NCBI GenBank assembly: GCA_002633005.1
Contig: NMRA01000517.1
Span: 101,827-165,826 of the forward strand
Direction of reading: 5' to 3'
Source: Phoronis australis
Taxonomy: Eukaryota; Phoronida; Phoronidae
DNA length: 64,000 bases
The position numbers were made by a program, and so were the translations under genes. Shown here piece by piece: positions 18,955-30,759 of the stretch (the stretch's first letter is position 1; every line of letters starts with the position of its first letter). The notes beneath the pieces were generated by a model. That model did not search any database. It saw only the letters and a list, made by a program, of their open reading frames with translations, and was not told the origin of the DNA.

Positions 18955-21900
18955 GTGAGTAAAATGGGACAAAGGATTGCAGGAATCATAACGTCAACTC
19001 GCCAAACCTGGGAAAATTCATCAAACCAATCCGCAATCGGTAAAGCAAAGCAGGCGTTAGGCTAGGCAATGACCATCGCCTGTGTTGACCCGAACCAGAG
19101 GCGNTCCTCAAATGTTGTAGATTTCACGAAAAAGTGAGAGTGGAGTGGCGCGCGTGATCCATGAGAGTGGGCAATTGTATATTGCGACACTTCATTTTAT
19201 TTTTTAAATATTCCTGACAGAATTTGAAATGGGACCAAGTTATCCGACTATTACCGCCCTTTGCGTACGTGCTGCCGGGAACCAGCCAAGCATTTGCCGT
19301 GTTGTTAAAACACTAAAATGTCAAATATGTGCTCAAAGACTATTAAATGTCATATCAACAGCATTTATTTTTATCAAATACAAACAATAATTCATTGAAA
19401 TACAATCAGTTTCAAGTAACGCAAATTAAAGACCAGTGTAAGTGGTGCATTTTGGAAACGAACATTTGACTGACAAGACCGCAATGGCTCACCTTTGGCC
19501 TATTTAAAGATTGATGTCATGAAGTCACATCACCTAGCGAACGTGGTAAAAATTGGAGCGTGCGCAGTACTATAAAAATGGTGAGTTCACGATTTCGGGA
19601 ACTGAACGAGTGACTGCTCGAACAAAAAGTTCGATAACGGAAGTATTTGCTCGAGTTGTCACCACTGCTGCTGTGCACTGGGCTGTTATGAAGGTCACTC
19701 GGATTAATGACCTAACATTTTTCAATTGGAAATTTGAAGGGGTTATGTCAACTTTACATAAAGGTGGCCTGCACGAAAGTTGTTCAGAATTTAATGGACA
19801 TTTTCACCATATTCATATCTTTACCGTAGCCTTGGTGTAAATAATTCTATACCGTAATAAGCATTTTTAGAAGGGCATTCATGAGACTTGCATGTTTAAT
19901 AAAGCACATTTATTGTCTGTAACATCACATTTACAAACAAGAATTTACAGTATATAACATACCTCAGCTTTGCACGATAACAAATTCATGACTTGTGCAG
20001 TTGGTGGCTAAAGCCTGTTTTGAAGTTCACCTTGGTGTGCAAAAACTTGAAACACGGGTGGGAACACAAAGCTATTCTGTGAAAAAGTCACAAAAATATC
20101 TAGTTCTGAATGAGTTCCATCATGTTTCAGAGGCTCTGTATTATGCTTGAAGGGCGTGAGCCAAGCATCGTCGTAGGCCCGTCCAAGTTCAGCTTCAGGG
20201 ACCGGCAACTCCTCCAAAATTGCACTGAGATCTGAATCGATAGAATCTGCATTACTGTGACTGGTGTGTTAGTTTCCTCGTCACTGTCACCATCACTTTC
20301 GAGTGCTAATTTCAGCTCGTTTTCACTATCTGAGTCCATGAAAACTTCCTCAAGAAACTGGTCAACAGTCACCTTACCACGTTTGGCACTAGCCAAGATA
20401 AAACTTGCGTAAACTTTCAAATATCTCGGAAACAAATAACCACAGCGATATTTTGTAAATCAGAAAAATGTACAGGAAACTATGAACTGTGGAATGCACA
20501 TGCTCACATATATAAGCAGCATACGGGGCTTTCACAATTTCTGAATGAAAAACACCAGTGTCCTGGGGTGAGTACACTCTCCTTGCGCAGCCTAGCCGTA
20601 GCTAATTATAGGCGATTGAGTACACCCTACGCATTTTAATAGGATAATAGGCTTGTCGGCTGACCTCGCCTTGTGCAGGATAAGGCATAAGGTCAATATC
20701 ATTTAAATGCTCAAGTGGCTGGTGTAAACACGTAGCAGGGGTGAACCTCTGCCCAAATTTTTTAGGTCATAATAAAACACAAGTTGGCTAACATCCTCTC
20801 CCACTTATTAGGTTGCTATATGACCTTGGAATGTTGATCATTTGTTTTTTTTCTTAAAGCAAACATCTTTTCTTGTAGAACATTTATGTGAAGGACCTGT
20901 TTATAACATGAAGAATAAAAAGTTCGGTCCATGTAACTGGTTGGCTAATAATTTTTGAAAATGGCTAAAAGTTTTCAGATGTTTTAGCTATTTTGGCTAA
21001 TACTTTTTTTATAAGTCTAGTGCGAGCCTTGTTGCGCCCTTATTGGCCAGCACCAGCATATGAGCCGGCACAGCCTACGCGGGCAGTCTCCAAGACGAAC
21101 AACAGTCGTCTTTGGATGCCAACAGAGGGCACATACAGCAGTAGGCTTGTGCAGCAGTGAGATAGGTCGAATAATGGCTCACTACACTGCTCCCATTATC
21201 AAAATTTTTCTTCAGTCTGGTTATTAATCAGTAGTTGTCTGCATGGAATCCATGAACAAAGCATCTGCTACTGCCGACTAGCATCAATCAGTAGTTGTCT
21301 GCATGGAATCCATGAACAAAGCGTCTACTACTGCCTGCTAGCATCAATCCATCTAATTTAGGTTGAGCAAGAATGTAATCTAGGTCTTTATGTTTGGTGG
21401 TGGATATTCAGTTGATCTGCATGTGCATTCTTGTCTACAGTTGATGGTGGTCACCGAGCGGTCATATTTGACCGTTTCCGTGGAGTTCAAGACCGAGTGG
21501 TAGGAGAGGGTACACATTTCTTGATTCCATGGGTCCAGCGGCCAATCATATTTGACTGTCGATCACGACCTCGCAATGTTCCTGTAATTACTGGCAGTAA
21601 AGGTGAGTAATAAGCGCTGTAGTACTTGTGTTAGGGTTATGTAAAATGGTGGAAAATTGGCCAAATTTTGGTTCCCTTAGAACATCGTATCTGACAGATG
21701 GCAGATCGTATTCATAGACATTTCTCCCATATTTGTCAGATGAAGGTCAAGGTTGCACATCAAATCCAAGAAGAGCTGATTATCTCACGAATGTTGGCAG
21801 TGATTCTTTGTGCCTTCTTTGTGTCATCTGTTTTATTTCCAATGAAATTGGTAGAGCAGTCTTCAAATTGACTTTCAGTTCTGTTGAAATTACTGTTCTT

Positions 21901-24900
21901 TGAATATGGATTATTTGTGAATTAGTAAATTGGCTCGTCTCTTGTAAATGTGCAGCAACTTCGCTAAGCACCTTTTATTTGTGTTATTCAAACTATGTAC
22001 TGATTCATATATACATGTTTTGTTTATCATTATAGATTTACAGAATGTCAACATCACGTTGCGCGTCTTGTTTCGACCTGTTGAGAATCAACTTCCACAG
22101 ATTTTCATGAACCTCGGTCTGGACTACGATGAGCGTGTGCTGCCCTCTATCACTAATGAAGTACTTAAAGCTGTTGTGGTATGTAACACTAGTGACATCT
22201 TACAAAAAATGAAGTCAAATACTGGAATTAGCTTACTTGAATTAGTGACGTTACGTCCGATCCTAAAAAACGTCCAGCGTCAGAGCTTTCGAAAATCCAC
22301 GGCAGCGCTGTGATGTTAGCTGTTTGTAATGTTCCCAAAAGTGCAGTAACTGTGTTCCAAAAGTTGTATTTTCACCTTCTGACATGAATATGGTGAATCC
22401 GGCGTTTTAAAAAACACTCTTACGGACAATTTTAAAAGATTGCTGTTTTGGTTATGCATTAAGTACATACATTGTTCACTCTGAACAAATTTGTACCGCT
22501 GCTTGGAGACATTGAGTATAGTGATGCATGTCTGTCAAGATATTTGAATTCATGCTGTCTTGAAACTTCTGAGTAACTGGCAACCAATCACCCGATGACA
22601 AATTGAATTTGTTTTGAAACCTCTTGCCTAGAACTCAGTATTGTATGCATTTCTGTTTGGCATTGGATTCTTTTTGAATCACTGCTTTATTTTTAATGTC
22701 ATGGATGAAAACGCATTTATTACCATCTGGATTTTTTCTTTAGCATGAGTGAGTTCTGAGCCGTTACTTCTAAGATTTTATTTTCGGAATATTAACTCTT
22801 GCAGTAAAGATGCTAAATACATTATTGTGTACCTACCCCCATGTGCTTGGAATGCTGTAACTTTGAAATCATTTGGTTATGATTTTCACAAATTTCAACA
22901 GTGACATCAAACACGGAATGATGACTTTGACTACAACCAATCGTAGGTTTTTGTTTGCTGCCGTTTTTTATTGACAAATTATACAAAATAAAACAATTTT
23001 GTATGGGAAGGTGCGAATACGTGATGAAGTGGTTATCAAAAGCGAAAGCTATAATAGGGTACAATTGTGAGGTACTTACTCTTCGAACACTTCCGGGCTT
23101 TAAAATGCTTGCGGTCGTAACACGTTCAGCGTTGTTTTGTTTTGAATGTTTATACAATTTCACTGCAACATTTCACGTCTGCAACTTTTCACGTCTGCAA
23201 CATTTCTTCACTGTTGTGTGTAAAAAGGACCTCGTACCTAAAGTTTCAAATTGTATTTCCACGAGAACATTTAACGTTTGATTTTACCGCGCTGTCAGTA
23301 ATTCAAGAAGAATGTTTAACTACTTTGTTCTGATTCCACGCAATTTGTAAGTACATTCAGTTTTACTACGTTAAGTAGTCAAGAGAAAGTCAATAGACTG
23401 GGTTCTCTAGAATGGACAATGGAGAACGAACAACAGTTTGATGTCTTGTTTGTCCAAAGGTCATCCGCTAAATCATAAAACGGTAATTGCCGACTGAGGT
23501 TGTCTAAGCTAGGCGACCAGTTTGCTGACCCAACTGCTGACGGTAGAGGTGACTTAGCTGACAACTGGCAGACCGTTGCTGGTCGCCTAGACTACCGGTC
23601 ACTGTGCAATTTCCAAAACAGTCGGACAAAAATTCGTGATGGGGTCTTATTCACTCACACTACCCAATCTAGGTTTGCTATCAACTCAAGTGAGTTAATT
23701 GGCTTTGGAAGGATTTATGTCCACGAAATGTCATTTAAGAGTTGATTGTCACAATTTATTTGTTTACGTTTGTTGTAGGCAGAGTTTGATGCTGGTGAGC
23801 TCATTACTCAGAGGGAGGTAGTTTCACAGCGTGTCAGTGAAGAATTGATTGACAGGGCATCAAAGTTTGGAATGATTTTGGATGACATTTCCCTGGTAAG
23901 GCCGAATAGCATATTTGGTTGTATATTTGTTTGTTTTGAAAAGTTAGCAAATTCGTTTGGATGACGCGTAATGCTTGGGTGAAAACGGAATTCACCGTCA
24001 TAATAGCCGTCCCTCATGGTTGGTTATTTTAATGGAATGTCACTAAAATGCAAATTAAGCTAGTCACTCCTCCTATAGTTCATTACAATATATTAAATTT
24101 TAAACAAACCTTCTGCTATCTTCAAACTAATGAAACACGTGATACATGCAGACAAAATTCTCTTGAAAAGGCATCTTAGTCTTGAAGACTGAACTGTTAT
24201 GGGACAGTGCCCTCTTGTGGGTTTCAAACAGTTGTAGAAGAGAGCCTGACATGGTGTTTGTAACACTTATTTCACCAAAAATAATTGCCAAAAATTACTA
24301 TTTTTATGCACCCACATGTTTATGTGGACTCATTATGCCGTCCATCCGGCGTCTGCTGCTCTATCTCCGTAATGCATTGACTTATTTTCATGAAATTTTG
24401 CATGTGTTCCTTCCGTGGATGAGACGGCATGAGCGAACTTTTGGACGACTACCGGTATGCCCCTCGTGGCAATTTTATTTTTTTATGTTTACCTGTATTT
24501 TCATAAAATTTAGCATACAAGCATCTGTTAATGAGGTGACGCTATCTCTCCGTTTTCAGATGGATTTGACCTAGTTTGTGCCACCTAGTGGCTATTTTTA
24601 CTGCTTTCGAGTCTGTTCTTTGGCGCCCACTTGTTTATCAACCAAACCACTTTCAGGATAATTGTGAAAATTAGCATGTATGTTTTACTATGGAGTGGAC
24701 GACTGACGATGACTTTCCGCCTCCTAGTGTCAGTTTTGTTTTTTGCGCTCATGGCTGTATCGCCTAAGCCGTTTGCAGGATCTTTACTTTAGTGTAGTTA
24801 TATTATGTTGACAGCGGACAACGACGACTTTCGGATGAATCTGACTACTGGTGTGCCCTCTAGTGGCAATTTCAGTTTTTTTACGTTTACCTCTGTATCT

Positions 24901-27186
24901 TCAAAGGTCCTCAACAGATTTTCGTAAAATTTTGAATATAGGCACCTATTGGTGAGATGACGCTATCCTCCTGTTTTTGGTGGTTAGAGGTATTTGGCCA
25001 TTTTTGCTGTGTTCAAATCTTCTTTTTGACGTCCACCAAATCATTCTGTGGATGGTTTTGAAAACTGGCATATATTGTCAGTGTGAAGTGTGATGATGGT
25101 GACTGACTGTATATGTTCTCAGTGTGAAGAGGATGTTTGATGATTGCAACTGACTGCTGTGGCGCCTCTCAGTGGTAGTTTTCTTTTGTTTTGTTTTGCG
25201 CCCATAGCTGTATCTCCTAAACCCACTGCAGGATCTTTACTAGATTTAGTAAGTGTATTTATATGAAGATATCAACAGACGACGATGACTTTCAGGCAGA
25301 TCCAACGGACACTGTGCCTCCTAGTGGCAATTTCATTTTATTCTTTTTTCCTTTGTTTCTCTGAAGTTCCTTGACATATTTTTATGAAATATGGCATGTT
25401 CCTGTTTTTTGGATGGATTGTACGTTTTTGCGCCATCTAGAGGCCATTTTTATGATACAAATAAATAACCCTAAAAACATGTTGCTCATGTTCCATTCTT
25501 CAATGGCTGGTTTCCTTTTTGCAAATAATGGGAACTCTAACAAGTAATAGACTTATAACACGTACATACTGCAGAGGGTGCTTGTAATAGGCTTATGACA
25601 TGTACATAGTGCAAACCATGCTTCTAATAGACTTATGACATGTACACAGTGCAAACCATGCTTACAATAGACTTGTGTGTTCTCGGTCTGCATTAATGTT
25701 TGTTTTGTGACATGTACACAGTGCAAACCATGCTTCTAATAGACTTATGACATGTACACAGTGCAAACCATGCTTACAATAGACTTATGTGTTCTCATTC
25801 TACATTAATGTAACAAAATGGAGTTTCACTTGTCGCCCTTATTGTGTGCTAAATAAGTAAATAATTACAGTGTAGTCCCATCAATTGTCTTAACGTGGTG
25901 CACGGAGTGGTAGTCCCCTCTCACTTGCTGTTTTATCTTCATAGACTCATCTTTCATTTGGTGCCGAGTTCACAACTGCCGTAGAGTTGAAACAAGTAGC
26001 ACAGCAGGACGCTGAGAGGGCAAGATACACCGTGGAGAAGGTAGGACCAGCTTGTCGCAGATTTGGTGGACACATCTCCCCTCTCTAGGCTTACAGATGT
26101 GGTTATTGTGCATTTAAATATCATTAGTACTTGAACTACTAATTAGTGTGTTGAGATACTGACTAATGTATATTTTAAAATATTTTCTCATTTCCATCAT
26201 GAACAGTACTTGGTCTGGTGTTGAGCTGTCAACAGAAATGTTTGATGCAACATAATTACAAAGAAATTGTTATTGTGTAATATGACCTAATCTCAGAGAA
26301 ATGTTCATTGTGTAATATGACCTAATCTCAAAGAAATGTTCATTGAATAATATGACCTAATCTCAAAGAAATGTTCATTGTGTAATATGACCTAATCTCA
26401 GAGAAATGTTCCTTGTGTAATATGACCTAATCTCAAAGAAATGTTCATTGTGTAATATGACCTAATCTCAAAGAAATGTTCATTGAGTAATATGACCTAA
26501 TCTCTCTGAAATGTCCAGTAGGGAGAGATATTCATTAAGTGGCCATTTTTCCTTCTCACCCCTTAATGTTTATTGAAGCAGTTCACTTAACTACCGTAAC
26601 GAGCATCATGGACAACAGAAAAGAACAAGCGACTGGTATTTGCCTTAAGAGACAAATGCTTTTGACATGCGTTGGTCTATTTAATTATCAGTTGTCAAGT
26701 GTTCATGGTACTGTGTTTGTGATTTAGCATTGAATAGTATGTCACTGACTTCAATGGGGAACATGAAATTGACTGCGTGTCGCAAGTGAAACAAGATACC
26801 TTCCCGTAGGAATGCCTGCATTCAGGCAAGTCATGTGGGCTCCTTATCAAACCAACACTACCATGGCGATAAGGTGCTTTCTGTCTATGCAGATGCCAAA
26901 AAGTGAGACCTTTATTTCGTAGCATAAATAGTGAATAGCAGATGTTAAAGCGAGGTCATTTGTCTGTTCACAGGAAGAACAGAAAAAACGAGCAGCCATC
27001 ACAATTGCTGAGGGTGACTCCCAGGCAGCGCTGCTTATTGCTAAGGCGATCGGTGAGGCGGGCGAGGGACTGGTGTCTCTCAGAAGAATTGAGGCTGCTG
27101 AGGACATCGCCTATCAACTGTCCAAGGCCAGGAATGTGATTTATTTACCAAATGGACAAAGTACACTGCTGTCACTACCTCAGTGA
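18870..27186 (+). CDS. PHB1: prohibitin 1 (complete, 6 coding exons, 271 aa)
   Basis: Exons 18870-18954, 21441-21602, 22036-22178, 23779-23895, 25945-26040 and 26974-27186 join in frame (816 nt, TGA stop). All introns are GT-AG. Vertebrate PHB1 has 272 residues, so the model is full length. The N-terminus ([14 protein letters not shown], about residues 8-21) is the membrane anchor. Residues about 30-185 are the SPFH/PHB domain with family words [37 protein letters not shown] and [11 protein letters not shown]. After it comes the coiled-coil part ([14 protein letters not shown]) and the conserved end [23 protein letters not shown]1 assembles with PHB2 into rings in the mitochondrial inner membrane, supporting cristae, m-AAA protease control and respiratory complex stability. 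One difference from typical members is AEFDAGEL at the exon 3/4 join, where an arginine usually stands in place of the glutamate. Confidence 0.97.
19104..19104. other. single N (assembly uncertainty)
   Basis: One N in PHB1 intron 1. It may be an ambiguous base or a collapsed gap. Confidence 0.9.
20008..20435 (-). pseudogene. frameshifted acidic ORF pair, possible transposon relic
   Basis: Two minus-strand frames overlap: 20127-20435, with [19 protein letters not shown] and DGDSDEE, and 20008-20217, starting [20 protein letters not shown]. Acidic N-termini of this kind occur in piggyBac-like and other transposases, but no catalytic motif is visible. It lies inside PHB1 intron 1 in antisense. 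Identity is uncertain. Confidence 0.3.
20720..21015. repeat. dispersed repeat, copy 1 (matches 52025-52215)
   Basis: Shares CCTCTGCCCA...TTTTTAGGTCA and the block TTTTCAGATG-TTTTAGCTATTTTGGC up to GTCTAG-GCGAGCCT with the second copy. Lies in PHB1 intron 1. Confidence 0.6.
21226..21345. repeat. 60-bp tandem duplication
   Basis: Two copies starting AATCAGTAGTTGTCTGCATG, differing at a few positions, in PHB1 intron 1 about 95 bp before exon 2. Confidence 0.9.
21441..21602 (+). CDS. PHB1: PHB1 exon 2
   Basis: Flanked by GTCTACAG and GTGAGT. Encodes [20 protein letters not shown], then [20 protein letters not shown] and VPVITGSK, the start of the SPFH domain. Confidence 0.97.
22036..22178 (+). 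CDS. PHB1: PHB1 exon 3
   Basis: Flanked by ATTATAG and GTATGT. Encodes [20 protein letters not shown] and then [18 protein letters not shown]. Reading on past the donor gives a 121-residue open frame that is not the spliced product. Confidence 0.97.
23779..23895 (+). CDS. PHB1: PHB1 exon 4
   Basis: Flanked by GTTGTAG and GTAAGG. Encodes [20 protein letters not shown] and on to GMILDDISL, the C-terminal half of the SPFH domain. Confidence 0.97.
24300..25450 (+). repeat. interspersed family in PHB1 intron 4, three decayed copies
   Basis: Blocks such as CCTCTAGTGGCAATTT, GCGCCCATAGCTGTATC, ATATGAAGTTGACA...GACGACTTTCGG and GAGATGACGCTATCC recur at roughly 410-450 bp spacing. The reverse complement matches 60630-61590 and 43600-46020. 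No protein is recognisable in any frame. This looks like an old interspersed family that exists both singly and in tandem. Confidence 0.75.
25540..25815. repeat. about 40-bp minisatellite, higher-order
   Basis: Units of the type CTAATAGACTTATGACATG-TACACAGTGCAAACCATG alternate with a longer variant carrying TGTGTTCTC...CATTAATG. It lies in PHB1 intron 4. Confidence 0.85.
25945..26040 (+). CDS. PHB1: PHB1 exon 5
   Basis: Flanked by CTTCATAG and GTAGGA. Encodes [20 protein letters not shown] and then [12 protein letters not shown], the start of the coiled coil. Confidence 0.97.
26260..26510. repeat. 35-bp minisatellite, 7 copies
   Basis: The unit is AAAGAAATGTTCATTGTG-TAATATGACCTAATCTC. In PHB1 intron 5, not touching a splice site. 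Confidence 0.92.
26974..27186 (+). CDS. PHB1: PHB1 exon 6 (terminal coding)
   Basis: Flanked by GTTCACAG. Encodes [20 protein letters not shown] and on to [14 protein letters not shown], stop TGA 27184-27186. The stop codon sits in the first unit of a 33-bp repeat. Confidence 0.97.
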   Translation, partial: EEQKKRAAITIAEGDSQAALLIAKAIGEAGEGLVSLRRIEAAEDIAYQLSKARNVIYLPNGQSTLLSLPQ

Positions 27187-27284
27187 GGCAGGGATTGTGC
27201 CATGTGACAGCCTCAGTGAAGCTGGGCTTGCATCATGTGACAGCCTCAGTGAGGCAGAGCTTGTGTCACATGACACCCTCAGAG
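27178..27284. repeat. 33-bp tandem repeat spanning the PHB1 stop codon
   Basis: Three units starting CCTCAGTGAGGCAGGGATTG; the second and third diverge by a few bases. Each copy keeps the TGA in the reading frame (33 = 11 codons), so the termination context is triplicated. Beyond it follows the 3' UTR. Confidence 0.9.
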
Positions 27285-27479
27285 TAAACACTAGAGAGAC
27301 ATGCTGGTGGATTCTCCGTTGGCATTTTGGAATTTGTGACGTTTAAGTGTGGTCAGTATTCTGCTCAAATGGCTACTCAATGGGTGTGTTTATTGGTCAG
27401 TGCTGTGTACCATTACTAGACATCACTGAAGATAGTCAGTTGCTGTGAGGCCATGATTCATTTATTAGCAATGTTTTTG

Positions 27480-27485
27480 AATAAA
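27480..27485 (+). terminator. PHB1: candidate poly(A) signal of PHB1
   Basis: AATAAA about 295 bp after the stop codon; the first canonical hexamer in the 3' UTR. The cleavage site cannot be seen. Confidence 0.5.
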
Positions 27486-27967
27486 TGCACTTTCCACAAC
27501 AGAAGACACTTCCAAGTGAAAACTGTCATTATGTGATCATGTGCTTCTTTTGCCCCACACAACACTGACTGTCTAGTACATAGTCGCCTGTAGCTTAGTT
27601 CTGGGACCATTGTCCAGGTAACCAGTTGATCGTAGGGCAGCCAGTTGTCTCTAATACAGAGGTAATCAGTTGATGGTAGGGCTGCCAGTTGTCTCTAATT
27701 CAGCAAGAATGTTGTAATAAGTGTTCTGGTGACTGATTTATTTCCCCACACCATCCGAGTGAGGCTACTTGAATGACCTGTCTGCCAGTATCACATACGA
27801 GTATGGCTCAAGTATCCCAGAAACTCGGTGAAATGACAAACAAGCAAAACTTACACAGTTCACGTTTGTGACGTCTGTGGATTGGGTGCACAAACTGTGT
27901 TTTCTGATACCAGCATTGTGTTTGACAATCAGGAAGCATAGGTTACAAGTAAGTGAAACCGATAAAG

Positions 27968-28900
27968 TTTGAGTCTACTACTGGAATAAAAACTTGCAAA
28001 AATTAGCGACGTTGCGTTCGCATCTCACGGATTCAGCTTGGCTTGTGATGCTATCGTTATTCTGGCCAGTTGGTGACGTTTTGACAAGTGCTGTTGGCGC
28101 CCAAAGCCCATGGTATCACCTCGAGCACTGAACGTAACTTACAGTGCATAGGCGCTACGTTCAAATGCCAAAAGGTGGTTGGCTGCGCCTACGCCACACT
28201 ACAGTACTGGTTTTGACCAGACAGCGTGGCATTGATGTCAGAACAACATCCCATACGAGTGACAAATCGAATCATGAAGCACCTCATTATTATAAGTTCT
28301 ACTTGTGTGGCGATTCCCTACGTCCAGGGTTTTTCCGACTGCCTCAAGGACATTTTAACTGTTTGACATTTCTATCATCCACAAACCGTTTAATTCTCTC
28401 CGCAGCCAACTGGTTAATGTCAAGAACAAGACCCCTAAGGGTAATAAATCATATGTTTATGGTGTTCAGTGTAAGGATCCCCAGTGCTCAGAGTTACATA
28501 GAAGGAAGGAAAGTCCATAAAAATGCATGTCACAACATTGTCGTCCTAGTTACGGGGACACTTGCGATTCGGCTATTTTTGGCCACCTGTTCGCCACTGA
28601 ACATGATTTCAATACTGATGATGTCACTATCCTAGACTGTGAGGGAGACTGGTTCAAAAGGGGTGTAAAAGAAGCTCTCCATGAGCGCATCGAGAGCCCC
28701 TCTTTAAATAAAAGAGGCGGTTTAAGGTTCCATTTGTCACACATATGGGATGGTTTTTGACGTCGATGTCGCGCCGTCTGGTCAAAACGCCACCAATTGG
28801 CCAGAATAATGATAATGTTACAAGCTAAGCTGAAGTCTGTGAGATGCGGACGCAACGTCGCTAATTTTTGTAAGTTTTTATTCCATTATTAGTCTCAAAC
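27968..28900 (+). mobile_element. Penelope-like element, internally deleted, inverted termini
   Basis: The outer ~120 bp are inverted copies: both contain GGAATAAAAACTT, AAAAATTAGCGACGTTGCG, GCATCTCAC and ATTCTGGCCA in opposite orientation. Inside is decayed coding sequence ending in a GIY-YIG C-terminus on the + strand. The termini carry a degenerate hammerhead-like motif (28003-28038 minus; 28830-28864 plus). Penelope-like retroelements encode RT plus GIY-YIG and carry ribozymes in their pseudo-LTRs. The inverted orientation and loss of most of the RT suggest a rearranged, dead copy. It lies about 480 bp past the PHB1 poly(A) signal. Confidence 0.65.
28300..28760 (+). pseudogene. RT C-terminus / GIY-YIG domain relic
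   Basis: Broken frames read IPYVQGFSDCLKDILTV, then LVNVKNKTPKGNKSYVYGVQ, then FNTDDVTILDCEGDWFKRGV and KEALHERIESPSLNKRGGL, ending at TGA 28758-28760. The order IPYVQG, VY-V-C, ILD-E--WFKRGVKEA, SLN-RGGL is that of the RT/GIY-YIG polyprotein end. A stop codon near 28520 and frame changes make it non-functional. Confidence 0.65.
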
Positions 28901-29041
28901 ATAATCTGTTTTCTTAACTGGATGTCTCAAAATGTTCATGCTTTTATTAAGTGAAACTGACTTTATCATCAGGCCATGAACTGTGTTAGTATGTGAGCAG
29001 ACATGTTCAGTAGCCACACACAATGCCAGCCTCATGTCGTT

Positions 29042-29083
29042 CACCCACACACACACGCACGCACACACACACACACACACACA
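29042..29083. repeat. (CA)n microsatellite
   Basis: About 20 CA units interrupted by GCACGC. The 61-codon minus-strand cysteine/valine frame over it is an artefact. Confidence 0.95.
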
Positions 29084-29487
29084 GTGACAACCTCATCTGT
29101 TCATAGGCATGTTCTGAAAAGTGATAGCACCACTGTTTTATTCTATTCACTGCCTTGGAGCTGGCGTTTTTCTTTAACATTCACCTCGATGCTCCGAGTG
29201 CTTTTTCTAAATATATATTACATTTAAAGGTGAAATTGGCAAATAGAAGTACAAAACTGGTACTGTCTGTTTTCCATTTATTATCAATCGCACTGTGACA
29301 ACAAGTAGTATGGCCAGAATACTGACTAATCTCAACTACAACTTAACAAAGTACAACACTAGCGCAGACAGATGAACACACACACATTGTAACATTCCAT
29401 TGATCTACATGAACAAGACACAGGCCAAGATAGTTTTTGAGATTATCTCCCCTTGTTCTTCACCACATTATCTGATCACCAGACCAG

Positions 29488-29590
29488 TATATAAATATGT
29501 ATATATATATATACAAACATATATATACACACATATATATATACACATGTATATATATACACATATATATATACACACATATACATATAC
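29488..29590. repeat. TATATA/TACACA alternating microsatellite
   Basis: Alternating purine-pyrimidine runs of (AT)n and (AC)n for about 100 bp. Confidence 0.95.
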
Positions 29591-29647
29591 TGATCCTCTT
29601 AAATTTCTTTAATAGCAAATGTGTGTTTTAATGCCTTAAAACAATAT

Positions 29648-29720
29648 CCGTGGCAGGTCCTCTATGGCAGGTCCTCCGTGGCAGGTCCTCCGTGGCAGGT
29701 CCTCCGTGGCAGGTCCTCTA
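29648..29720. repeat. 15-bp minisatellite, 5 copies
   Basis: The unit is CCGTGGCAGGTCCTC. Short, intergenic. Confidence 0.9.
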
Positions 29721-30686
29721 TTGCATTTCGTGAGACTTTCTAGCCGACTACTACAAGGCCCACATCTCAAATATTGCAGCCACTACACAATTCTGCATCA
29801 ACAAAATCCAGCACAAGAGTTATCAGTATTTAACATGTCGAGCTCTTAGTGATTTGATAGAACTACTCTTAATTGCACTGTTACCATGGATACTTGTAGA
29901 CCTAGCATCAGGCCCTCCGACTGCTGGAGAAACAATACGTATCCATCCTTCCCAAATGGACACACTACACTGAGTTGGCAGACATATTTAGATGACAAAT
30001 GTTAAGCAAAAGATTCCAGAACTGAGATTGGCTGTAAATGGGCCAGTTGCCAACTGCAGTCAGGCAATTTAAATCTCTGTTACTAATTACGCTATGACTA
30101 TAATTAGTTAAGTCTTCCTTAAATGGGTTTTTGTTCTTCATATGTTCGTCCATTCTGATGGTCATAGGAGTGATTTAGCTTAACCAGAAACACTATATGA
30201 CCACTATAAACTCCAGAAAAGGGGAAAGTGCTTAGCAGTGCCCATCACATGTCACCATAGTAACACTGAACAAGATGCAAACCACAATTGTAGATAAGAG
30301 GACAAAGATAATGAGAGTATGTCAGTCAGGACAAGGGAACTATACTGGCCAGAATGTATCAAATTAGTGGGTGGAGCTACATTTAACTAACAAGACGATT
30401 GGTTATACTGTCCATGACGGAATGTACAGCTTAGATCTCTGACATGTCACAGCCACTTGATACGGGCTTTAAACAGTAAAATCTAGCTGTTTGTTAAACT
30501 TGCCAGTTAACTCCTCTGAAGTGATTAGAGAGGTGCTGTAAATAAATATTATTTAAGAGCAGAATTTTGCATGTGTTACCATAAAGTTAGGCTATAATGC
30601 TTGTCAGAATTTTGACCAAAAATGCAGATATGTTGGAAAATTGCAAAAAAAGTATTGGTGAGTGACAGTCTCGGTCTCCTACAACA

Positions 30687-30759
30687 GCACGAAGGCGATG
30701 ACACTGAAGACAGTGACACTGAAGACACAAATGAAACAGTTACTCAGCACACAACATGA
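30687..30759 (+). other. possible short exon-like segment
   Basis: A pyrimidine-rich tract ends in CTACAACAG. The following frame reads HEGDDTEDSDTEDTNETVTQ, HTT and TGA. No upstream partner exon is visible, so this is probably chance. Confidence 0.15.

Larger units (their letters stand above)
28901..30600. other. intergenic sequence between convergent PHB1 and R3HDM
   Basis: Apart from the three simple arrays listed separately, I see no exon or RNA gene here. Confidence 0.45.

Noticed and set aside
28144-28635. 163-codon ORF in the Penelope-like relic
   Set aside because: The recognisable GIY-YIG residues are in other frames; this frame is a shadow.
30687-30759. Acceptor plus acidic C-terminal-like frame
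   Set aside because: No partner exon upstream; too short to support a gene.
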